Shown here piece after piece: positions 1 through 5,684 of a stretch of DNA of 5,745 nucleotides. The DNA lies in the NCBI GenBank assembly GCA_003978475.1, contig QNZR01000197.1, forward strand, positions 1 through 5,745. Reading direction: 5' to 3'. A program made the position numbers and the translations under genes. The DNA is from Sulfurimonas sp. GTDB taxonomy: Bacteria; Campylobacterota; Campylobacteria; Campylobacterales; Sulfurimonadaceae. The notes under the pieces were generated by a model, which had not been told where the DNA came from, did not search any database, and saw only the letters and a list, made by a program, of their open reading frames with translations. Position 1 is the stretch's first letter; each line of letters begins with the position of its first letter.

Positions 1-2
1 CA

Positions 3-1142
3 TATCAGGAGCTTAAACAGCTTGTGGAGATGAGTATTGATCTTCACATGTGGGACGAGTCGCCTTTTCGGGAATCTTGGAGTGAGTTTCCCAATAAAAA
101 AGCAGCATTTCACTGGGCACGAAATTATTATGAGGCGAAAAAGAATCAGCCGCACAGTTATACCCATTTTGACGTGAGTTCACATCAAACAGATCATAAA
201 GTTACGTTGGTTGAGCAGGAGAAATCCCAGCTGGGTTTAGGGATGTGCCCGGTGGCGTCCCCTAAAACACGCTGTTGCAATCTGTTAACACTGGATGCGG
301 TCGAGAGCTGCGGATTTGACTGCTCGTACTGTTCTATTCAGTCGTTTTACAACGAGCACACTATCGGTTTTGACAGCAGTTTTGCCCAAAAACTTGACGC
401 GCTGGAGCTTGATGCCAAGCGCACCTACCATATTGGTACGGGACAGGCATCGGATTCGTTGTTATGGGGAAATCGCGCCGGAATTTTAGAGGCGCTGTTT
501 GCTTTTGCGCGAAAGCACCCCAATGTTATTTTGGAGTTTAAAACCAAGTCGGACAATATTGGCTACCTGCTTGAGCATGAGGTACCTCCAAATATTGTAT
601 GTACCTGGTCGCTTAACACCCCGACCATTATTACCAATGAAGAGCATTTGAGTGCCCCGCTGCATAAACGTATTGCCGCGGCGCGTGCGTTGGCAGACAA
701 GGGGGTCAAGGTCGGTTTTCATTTTCACCCGATTGTGGTCTATGAGAACTATCTCAAAGAGTATGCCGCAGTTTATGAGATGCTGCTGAAAACGTTTATA
801 CCCCAAGAGGTGGTGCTGGTCTCTTTGGGAACATTGACTTTCATTAAGCCGGTGATTAGGCAGTTGCGAGAGCGTAATTTCAAAAGTAAAATTTTACAGA
901 TGCCTTTTGCCGATGCTAACGGCAAGCTCTCCTACCCGTTACACCTGAAACGGGAGATGTTCGCACATGCTTATGCCGCTTTTGCACCATGGCATCAGGA
1001 GGTCTTTTTTTATCTCTGCATGGAAGATGAGAGCCTCTGGAACGATACTTTGGGGTATGAGTATGCGACCAACGTCGATTTTGAACGTCATATGCTCAGC
1101 AGTTACACCAAAAAACTGAATATGCCCTATTTTTATGTATAA
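3..1142 (+). CDS. SPL-family radical SAM protein (spore photoproduct lyase-like), 5' end outside window
   Basis: A radical SAM enzyme of the spore photoproduct lyase (SPL) family, predicted cytoplasmic. The cluster motif CxxxCxxC (CGFDCSYC) lies at bases 309-332 and would bind the 4Fe-4S cluster that cleaves S-adenosylmethionine. Later blocks match Bacillus SplB as I recall it: a TWSLN segment near base 605, then PLHKRIAAARALADKGVKVG near 657-716, a HFHP segment near 720, and LTFIKP near 835-852. The frame is open to base 3 and reads YQELKQLVEM before the first possible starts (GTG 24, ATG 30), so I treat the gene as 5'-truncated by the window. An AGGAG at 7-11 leaves a GTG-24 start possible. 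The 379 visible residues already exceed the roughly 340 of Bacillus SplB. The host shows no sign of sporulation, and the hydrogen-donor cysteine appears replaced (GQASD, bases 441-455), so the substrate is unknown. Nothing downstream suggests an operon. Confidence 0.88.
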   Translation, partial: YQELKQLVEMSIDLHMWDESPFRESWSEFPNKKAAFHWARNYYEAKKNQPHSYTHFDVSSHQTDHKVTLVEQEKSQLGLGMCPVASPKTRCCNLLTLDAVESCGFDCSYCSIQSFYNEHTIGFDSSFAQKLDALELDAKRTYHIGTGQASDSLLWGNRAGILEALFAFARKHPNVILEFKTKSDNIGYLLEHEVPPNIVCTWSLNTPTIITNEEHLSAPLHKRIAAARALADKGVKVGFHFHPIVVYENYLKEYAAVYEMLLKTFIPQEVVLVSLGTLTFIKPVIRQLRERNFKSKILQMPFADANGKLSYPLHLKREMFAHAYAAFAPWHQEVFFYLCMEDESLWNDTLGYEYATNVDFERHMLSSYTKKLNMPYFYV

Positions 1143-1216
1143 AGCTAGACAAAATAATTGAAACCGTTTTAGCATCTTTTAGTCATTTTATGGCTTTAGC
1201 AGAGTTTTTTGTCGGT

Positions 1217-1245
1217 TTGACACTCTGATATATTAATGTTATATC
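1217..1245 (+). promoter_or_regulatory. candidate sigma70 promoter, distal, upstream of the peroxidase gene
   Basis: A perfect TTGACA at 1217-1222 is followed after 17 bp by TATATC at 1240-1245 (4 of 6 matches to TATAAT), with an extended -10 TG at 1237-1238. A transcript would begin near 1252 and give the di-heme peroxidase gene a leader of about 178 nt. This is sequence pattern only. Chance matches occur in AT-rich DNA, but the perfect -35 box at the right spacing together with a TGn makes it better than background. Confidence 0.4.
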
Positions 1246-1390
1246 CTCACACTCATAACCAATATAGCCTGCAAGAGTGTTTCTTAAAAAATATGGCAAT
1301 CCTGATAAAATCACTAAAAAAGTTTTTTAATACAGCTATAAATTAAATTCTATTTTTTCCGTTAAAATTAGATAAATTCAATTATTTATA

Positions 1391-1399
1391 TGATATTAT
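1391..1399 (+). promoter_or_regulatory. candidate extended -10 element, proximal promoter of the peroxidase gene
   Basis: TGATATTAT fits an extended -10 (TGn followed by TATTAT, 5 of 6 to TATAAT) with no recognisable -35 box, as is common for Campylobacterota vegetative promoters, which rely on the -10 and upstream AT periodicity. Transcription would start near 1406, leaving a leader of about 24 nt that contains the ribosome binding site AGGAG (1420-1424) just ahead of the ATG at 1430. Confidence 0.4.
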
Positions 1400-1429
1400 A
1401 ACAGACAGCATTTTATTATAGGAGAAAAA

Positions 1430-2446
1430 ATGAAAATGAAGCGAGATCATGGTAATGCGCTACTCTCTCTCATCGTCGGTATGACAATTATGGGAACGAG
1501 TGTGGGTGCCAGTGAGAATTTAAGTAAGTGGCTGCGTCCCGAGGCGGTTCCGGCACCTAAAGATAATCAGATAACACCGGAGCGTGTTGAGTTGGGAACT
1601 TTTCTCTATTTTGACACGCGACTCTCACGAGACGGTACGGTTTCATGTGCTACATGTCACAATGAAGCCAATGGATGGAGTGACGGCGTACCTAAAGCGA
1701 TTGGTATTGAAGGACGTGAAGGACCACGAAATTCTCCGACAGTGCTCAATAGCGCCTACCAGATTCGACAGTTTTGGGATGGCCGAGCCAAAACGCTTGA
1801 GGAGCAGGCACTCGGTCCTATTGAAGCCGATGTTGAGATGGATATTGATTTAGACGAGTTGCTCAAGCGCCTCAATAATATTGAAGGCTATAAGGTTTTA
1901 TTTGAGAACGCTTATCCGGGTGAAGGAATTACCAGAGATACTCTTGCTAAGGCGATTGCAACCTTTGAGCGAACGGTAGTGTCAACCGAAGCCCCTTTTG
2001 ATCGCTATATTAAGGGAGATCAAAATGCCATTGATGACAATGCTAAACAGGGTTTTGCCCTCTTTACCGGAAAGGCGCATTGTACCGATTGTCACGATGG
2101 GTTTAACTTTACCGATGGAAGTTTTCACAATTTAGGTTTAGGAGATGCCGATGAAGGTCGATATGGTCTTAAGAAACGTGCGGCTTGGTTTCATGCGTTT
2201 AAGACACCGACATTGCGGGATGTGACCAAAAGTGGTCCCTATTTTCACGACGGTTCCATTAAAACATTGGCAGAAGCAACGGCTGTATGTGGTAATGGCG
2301 GACGTTTTCCCAACAGTGAAAAAGTGTCACCGCTGATTGTCGATCGTGGATTGAACCAGGAAGAGCTTGAGCTATTGGTTGATTTTTTAAAAACCTTAGA
2401 GGGTGAACCGCTCAATATTAAAGAACCAACACAGTTTCCACAATAA
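1430..2446 (+). CDS. exported di-heme cytochrome c peroxidase / MauG-family protein
   Basis: A 338-residue periplasmic di-heme protein of the bacterial cytochrome c peroxidase (CcpA/MauG) superfamily; the usual CcpA reaction is reduction of H2O2 to water with electrons from a small cytochrome or cupredoxin. A Sec signal peptide ends near VGA-S (residue 27). Heme motifs are CATCH (73-77) and CTDCH (218-222). Family marks are LGTFLYFD near 55, GPRNSPTVLN (98-107), FWDGRA with the inter-heme Trp116, EQALGPIEADVEM (125-137) and PYFHDGS (270-276). The start has AGGAG 5 nt upstream of the ATG. Length is normal for the family. Oddities: the distal His of heme 1 (Pseudomonas His71) aligns with Ile93, and the distal Met/Tyr of heme 2 aligns with Cys287; no Met or Tyr follows Tyr271. 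A MauG-like oxidase or a constitutively active peroxidase is therefore possible. It probably forms an operon with the cupredoxin 20 nt downstream. Confidence 0.93.
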   Translation: MKMKRDHGNALLSLIVGMTIMGTSVGASENLSKWLRPEAVPAPKDNQITPERVELGTFLYFDTRLSRDGTVSCATCHNEANGWSDGVPKAIGIEGREGPRNSPTVLNSAYQIRQFWDGRAKTLEEQALGPIEADVEMDIDLDELLKRLNNIEGYKVLFENAYPGEGITRDTLAKAIATFERTVVSTEAPFDRYIKGDQNAIDDNAKQGFALFTGKAHCTDCHDGFNFTDGSFHNLGLGDADEGRYGLKKRAAWFHAFKTPTLRDVTKSGPYFHDGSIKTLAEATAVCGNGGRFPNSEKVSPLIVDRGLNQEELELLVDFLKTLEGEPLNIKEPTQFPQ

Positions 2447-2466
2447 CATTAGGAGAAAAGACAGAG

Positions 2467-2781
2467 ATGAAAAAGATAATATTGTTAGTAAGCACGTTGA
2501 CATGGGCGGCATCAATACATGCGGCTGAACATGTCATTAAACAAAAAGACAAGACGTTTGCTCCTGAAACAATGAAAGTTAAAGTGGGCGATAAAATCAT
2601 TTTTAAAAATAATGACGGGTTTGCGCATAATGCTTTTAGTGATAATGAGGCCAACGAGTTTGATATTGGTATGCAAAAACCGGGTCAAGATGTGACCATT
2701 GAGATGAAAAAGCCCGGTACCGTCGAAGTTGAATGTGCCATTCATCCCAATATGCACATGACTATTGAAGTGGTAGAGTAG
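2467..2781 (+). CDS. exported amicyanin-like cupredoxin (type I copper protein)
   Basis: A 104-residue blue-copper electron carrier, predicted periplasmic. The signal peptide ends near residue 19-20 (IHA-A or HAA-E). The mature part of about 85 residues is a single cupredoxin domain: a beta-strand start with TFAPETMKVKVGDKIIFKN, a first copper His at 54 (FAHNAF), then the C-terminal ligand loop with Cys90, His93 and Met96. The C-x2-H-P-x-M spacing is that of amicyanin, a short-loop cupredoxin, rather than of azurin or plastocyanin. AGGAG at 2451-2455 lies 11 nt before the ATG. The gene sits 20 nt after the di-heme peroxidase, so I infer that it donates electrons to that enzyme or accepts them from it. 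Methylamine dehydrogenase subunits, amicyanin's usual partners, are not in the window. Met98 is a less likely alternative axial ligand. Confidence 0.92.
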   Translation: MKKIILLVSTLTWAASIHAAEHVIKQKDKTFAPETMKVKVGDKIIFKNNDGFAHNAFSDNEANEFDIGMQKPGQDVTIEMKKPGTVEVECAIHPNMHMTIEVVE

Positions 2782-2797
2782 AGTACTAAGCCAATGA

Positions 2798-2826
2798 GTG
2801 TGCAACACTGCTATGGTGTTGTGCAT
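2798..2826 (+). terminator. stem-loop after the cupredoxin gene, possible transcript end
   Basis: The arms CAACAC (2803-2808) and GTGTTG (2816-2821) pair perfectly around a 7-nt loop. The stem extends outward through two wobble pairs to about 10-11 bp (2798-2808 with 2816-2826). It begins 17 nt after the cupredoxin stop codon, where a terminator or 3'-stabilising hairpin would be expected. No T-run follows directly, so it is not a textbook intrinsic terminator. Confidence 0.4.
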
Positions 2827-2841
2827 GAATGGTATCAAATT

Positions 2842-2873
2842 TCTTTTAAAATTTACATGTAAATTTTAAAAGA
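2842..2873. repeat. perfect 32-bp AT-rich palindrome upstream of the chemoreceptor gene
   Basis: The 32 bases are identical to their own reverse complement with no spacer. The repeat is built from TTTTAAAA (2844-2851), a central ACATGT (2855-2860) and a second TTTTAAAA (2864-2871). The three dyad centres are exactly 10 bp apart, about one helical turn each. It ends 45 bp before the chemoreceptor ATG. It could be a regulator's operator, an AU-rich RNA hairpin between two units, or a cruciform-prone site. No T-run follows on either strand, which argues against a simple terminator. Confidence 0.85.
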
Positions 2874-2918
2874 GGATTGTAATAAACAGTATGGATTTAA
2901 TAAAACAAAAGGTACAGT

Positions 2919-4871
2919 ATGTTTAAAAATACGACAATAAAAGTGAAAATTTATGGATTAGCCGTTTTCATTACGCTATTGATGTTAAGTTTTTATGCAC
3001 TGTTTCAATACAATAACAGCGTCATGGAAGATATTGACGAAGAAGCGGCATTGGCGATGCATATTAATACCATTTTTTTTGAAGATATGGAAAATCGTGA
3101 CAGCCTGTTGTGGCGGGAAGATGTTACTAAAACTGCGTCGACAATTGCTAGCGTTGCCTCCGCAGAAAAAATCAGCAAAGAGTTGAGCACAAGCCTTCAG
3201 GGTAGGACTCTAAGTAAGGACGCGGCGGAAATACAACGCATTACCAAAGCGACGCAGCAGGCTTTTTCAGATTTTAAGAACAGTGTTGAGCGTACCAGAG
3301 CTTCAGAAAAAATTCTTGCAGATACGTCACAGCAGGTGACAGATACGATTCAAACGCTCAATCAGCGTATTGATACCGCAACGGTTGAGCTGGTACAAAA
3401 CAGTGCAGAGATTAGACTGATTCGTAACAGCGTTGTTGCGTCATCGGCGGCCAATAATCTAAGAGACATGTTCAAAGATTTACGCATGAAAGAGAAGGAT
3501 GTTGTATTTCTTTTAAGCAAAGAGGGAAACACTACGGTTGAGGCTGAGTTTGAAGAGCTTATGAACTATACGGCCTATCTTAAACGTAAAGTTCGCAAGC
3601 AGCCTGAAAACAAAGCTTTGGTAGCAAAAATTCAAACCATGCTAACGCGATATCATGATGGTTTCAGTCAGTATATTGTTAAATTACGTCAGCTACATCA
3701 GCAACGTGAACTGATTTTTGGGCAGCTTACAAAGGTTACCAATATTGCACAGATGGTCTCTAAAAACCTGGGCGAAGAAGCAGCAAGCATTCGTAACAGC
3801 ATGAAAGTTCAGGTAATTACCCTGCTGTTTCTCATTATTGGTCTGGTGCTCGTCAGTATGCCCATATTGGCACGATCCATTTTACAGCCTATTGGTCAAT
3901 TGACTGCAACAACACGGGAGTTAAGCACCGGAGAGGGAGATCTAACCAAGCGTCTTGAGGTAGTCTCACAAGATGAAGTAGGTATTGCCAGTCAATACAT
4001 CAACCGTTTTTTACAGATTGTGCAGGAGGTTGTTGCCGAAGCAAAAGAGTCTGGTATGGAAAATATGAATATTTCCAAACGTCTCAATGAGGTGCGCCGT
4101 CAGTTTGAGTCTATTATGCAACGAGAAGCACAAATGCTCTCTTCAATTACTCAAACGAGCACCGAGGTGCGAAGCAGTCTCGATAGAAACATTGAAGATG
4201 CTGAAGATACGCGTAGAGATGTGCAAAAAGTTAACAGTACGCTACAAGAGGTGCATACGGAAATTACCGGTATGGTAAAAAGCATTCAAACCAATGCCGT
4301 CACTGAGCAGGAACTTGCCGAACGTTTGAGTCTGTTACTTGAGAGTGCCAATGATGTCAAAGGTGTATTGCAGGTCATTGAGGATATTGCCGATCAAACC
4401 AATCTTTTGGCGCTGAATGCGGCTATTGAAGCTGCGCGTGCCGGTGAGCATGGTCGCGGTTTTGCTGTGGTTGCCGATGAGGTACGAAAACTTGCCGAAC
4501 GAACGCAAAAAAGTGTCAGTGAGATTAATACAACCGTCAACACGATTGTGCAGGCCGTTGCAGATGCTAGTGGCGAGATTAATAAAAATGTAGCAAAAAC
4601 ACAACAGCTCGCCGATACATCTAACGGTGTTCAAGAGAGCATGCGCTCGATGGCAACTATTATGGATGAGACGACCAGGTTTGTTGAAAAAACGGTTGAT
4701 GATTCCATTGAGGTCTCAAAGCAGACAGGAGAAGTTATTGAGCAAATTGAAATACTCTCTAAAGAGTCACATGCATCACAAGAGCAGTTACATGAGATCA
4801 GTGATGTTTCCGATAAATTGCTTCTTGTTGCCAACGAGCTAAATACCAAACTCAATACATTTAAAACTTAA
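2919..4871 (+). CDS. methyl-accepting chemotaxis protein with large helical periplasmic sensor
   Basis: A 650-residue inner-membrane chemoreceptor that would signal through CheW/CheA. Order of parts: first membrane helix about 10-30; a long, almost wholly helical periplasmic region about 31-295; second membrane helix about 297-318; HAMP domain about 319-373 (proline at 324, GEGDLTKRL at 338-346, DE at 352-353); then a coiled-coil signalling domain with the conserved hairpin tip at about 487-532 (NLLALNAAIEAARAGEHGRG core, FAVVADEVRKLAERT after it). The sensor is about 265 residues, near the size of helical bimodular (HBM) sensors, and its MKEKDVVFLLS segment at 190-200 recalls the EKDFLLRG-type motif of that group; no PAS or Cache fold is evident. 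The C-terminus lacks an NWETF-type CheR/CheB docking peptide. AAAGG lies 6 nt before the ATG. A tandem cytochrome c gene follows after 14 nt, so a redox or energy-taxis role is an inference from context. The ligand is unknown. Confidence 0.95.
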   Translation: MFKNTTIKVKIYGLAVFITLLMLSFYALFQYNNSVMEDIDEEAALAMHINTIFFEDMENRDSLLWREDVTKTASTIASVASAEKISKELSTSLQGRTLSKDAAEIQRITKATQQAFSDFKNSVERTRASEKILADTSQQVTDTIQTLNQRIDTATVELVQNSAEIRLIRNSVVASSAANNLRDMFKDLRMKEKDVVFLLSKEGNTTVEAEFEELMNYTAYLKRKVRKQPENKALVAKIQTMLTRYHDGFSQYIVKLRQLHQQRELIFGQLTKVTNIAQMVSKNLGEEAASIRNSMKVQVITLLFLIIGLVLVSMPILARSILQPIGQLTATTRELSTGEGDLTKRLEVVSQDEVGIASQYINRFLQIVQEVVAEAKESGMENMNISKRLNEVRRQFESIMQREAQMLSSITQTSTEVRSSLDRNIEDAEDTRRDVQKVNSTLQEVHTEITGMVKSIQTNAVTEQELAERLSLLLESANDVKGVLQVIEDIADQTNLLALNAAIEAARAGEHGRGFAVVADEVRKLAERTQKSVSEINTTVNTIVQAVADASGEINKNVAKTQQLADTSNGVQESMRSMATIMDETTRFVEKTVDDSIEVSKQTGEVIEQIEILSKESHASQEQLHEISDVSDKLLLVANELNTKLNTFKT

Positions 4872-4885
4872 AAGTAGGAATTCAA

Positions 4886-5569
4886 ATGAAAAAAATTGTG
4901 ATCATAACCATCATGGCAACAGCATCGCTGCTCTTTGCAGGTGACATGAATGCAGCATTAATGAAACAGGGTAAAGATATTTTTCAACAGACCTGTATCG
5001 GATGTCATGGTGCTGATGGAACCGGGGTCGAACAGGGCGGATTTAATGTGCAGCCTCGAAATCTGTCCAAAACAATTTTGAGTGAAGAACAGATATATCA
5101 TGTTGCCAAAAAAGGTGCCTTTTACTGGGGAGCTGTTGTGACCGGCATGCCGGCATGGGAACAGGTTTATGATGATGCATCACTTCGAGCTGTGGCGCAT
5201 TACATCCACCATACATTTGGAAAAAAAAGTAGTGAGTATGTTGCTTCGTACCAATACGATTCTTCCTCTTTGAGTCAAAAGATCCTGAAAAGAGGTAAAA
5301 AAATTTACGGACGTACTTGTGCTTATTGTCATGGAAAGCAGGGGCACGGTCAAGGCGTTGCAACTTATAACCCTGAACAATCAATTTTTCCTTATGACCT
5401 GACAAAAGTTATTCTTAGTGAAAAACAAATATTTCTCTTTGCAAAACATGGTGGAGAACATTGGGGTTCCCAGGCGGATGATATGCCGGCATGGGGTGTA
5501 AAATACGATGATGAAACTTTGATGGGAATCGCCAAATATATTGAAACGAAGTTAAAAGTCAAACGTTAA
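4886..5569 (+). CDS. exported di-heme cytochrome c with two tandem mono-heme domains
   Basis: A 227-residue periplasmic class I-type cytochrome c. The signal peptide ends near LFA-G (residue 18). Domain 1 (about 24-111) has CIGCH (37-41) and an axial-Met motif MPAW (88-91); domain 2 (about 133-222) has CAYCH (145-149) and MPAW (200-203). The two halves share the order GK-x-I-heme, then TxILSE-x-QI, then MPAW, then DD-x2-L and a C-terminal helix, so they look like an internal duplication. Both hemes are predicted His/Met. The likely role is electron transfer, for example to a terminal oxidase or to the upstream peroxidase. AGGA at 4876-4879 lies 6 nt before the ATG, and the start is 14 nt after the chemoreceptor stop codon, so the two genes are very probably cotranscribed. 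It is not a recognised cbb3 subunit: it has no membrane anchor apart from the signal peptide. Confidence 0.93.
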   Translation: MKKIVIITIMATASLLFAGDMNAALMKQGKDIFQQTCIGCHGADGTGVEQGGFNVQPRNLSKTILSEEQIYHVAKKGAFYWGAVVTGMPAWEQVYDDASLRAVAHYIHHTFGKKSSEYVASYQYDSSSLSQKILKRGKKIYGRTCAYCHGKQGHGQGVATYNPEQSIFPYDLTKVILSEKQIFLFAKHGGEHWGSQADDMPAWGVKYDDETLMGIAKYIETKLKVKR

Positions 5570-5651
5570 GAGGTTTGAGGTGTAAAAAGAGATAGAATCA
5601 CCCTTGAAAATACCAAAAAGAGACAAATTCAAAAATTCAGCGAGCAAACCC

Positions 5652-5680
5652 TTGACAAGCGGGCGCGATTTTTCTATAAT
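5652..5680 (+). promoter_or_regulatory. consensus sigma70 promoter, rRNA/stable-RNA type
   Basis: A perfect TTGACA (5652-5657) and a perfect TATAAT (5675-5680) are separated by the optimal 17 bp. Upstream, about 5600-5645 is rich in A-runs and resembles an UP element. Downstream, the discriminator TCCCGTCC is GC-rich, the pattern linked to stringent control of rRNA promoters. Start of transcription is expected around 5685-5689. No ORF begins in the remaining bases, so I infer that this promoter drives an rRNA operon or another stable RNA past the right edge. Confidence 0.85.
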
Positions 5681-5684
5681 TCCC

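Larger units (their letters stand above)
1143..1429. other. AT-rich intergenic spacer with candidate promoters
   Basis: A 287-bp non-coding spacer between the SPL-like gene and the di-heme peroxidase. I see no small ORF with a ribosome binding site and no convincing terminator for the upstream gene; the T-run at 1205-1210 is preceded only by a 4-bp stem. The right half (about 1281-1400) is very AT-rich, with A- and T-runs including an odd palindrome of A6-G-T6 at 1316-1328, which suggests curved promoter-type DNA. A short inverted repeat ACACTC/GAGTGT (1249-1254, 1275-1280) is present but its 20-nt loop makes it weak. Two promoter candidates are listed separately. Confidence 0.7.

Noticed and set aside
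24..32. GTG at 24 or ATG at 30 as the real start of the SPL-like gene, with AGGAG at 7-11
   Set aside because: The frame stays open and protein-like to the left edge, and the Shine-Dalgarno match is 12 nt or more from either codon. I prefer a start outside the window, though GTG 24 cannot be excluded.
486..806. Minus-strand ORFs within the coding regions (for example 486-806, 2512-2838, 5043-5405)
   Set aside because: They lie mostly antisense to well-supported genes, show no recognisable domain or start signal, and their composition is that of shadows of the opposite strand.
1194..1210. Stem CTTT/AGAG followed by six T as a terminator of the SPL-like gene
   Set aside because: The stem has only 4 bp, one of them a wobble pair, and a 3-nt loop, too weak for an intrinsic terminator.
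2831..2846. A sigma54-type GG-N10-GC promoter before the chemoreceptor gene
   Set aside because: GG is present but the GC half is CT, and the rest of the consensus does not match. A FliA-type CGATWT box was also looked for and not found.
2852..2863. TTTACATGTAAA as a CopY-type copper box, suggested by the nearby cupredoxin
   Set aside because: The copper box needs TACA-nn-TGTA; here TACA and TGTA overlap without the two spacer bases.
2891..2926. An 11-codon ORF overlapping the chemoreceptor start in another frame, as a possible leader peptide
   Set aside because: The only Shine-Dalgarno-like bases (GAGG at 2872-2875) are 15 nt away, and nothing in its composition suggests a leader peptide.
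5577..5600. GGTG/CACC pairing after the cytochrome c stop as a terminator
   Set aside because: Only about 4 bp with a long loop and no T-run; no convincing terminator is visible between the cytochrome gene and the downstream promoter.
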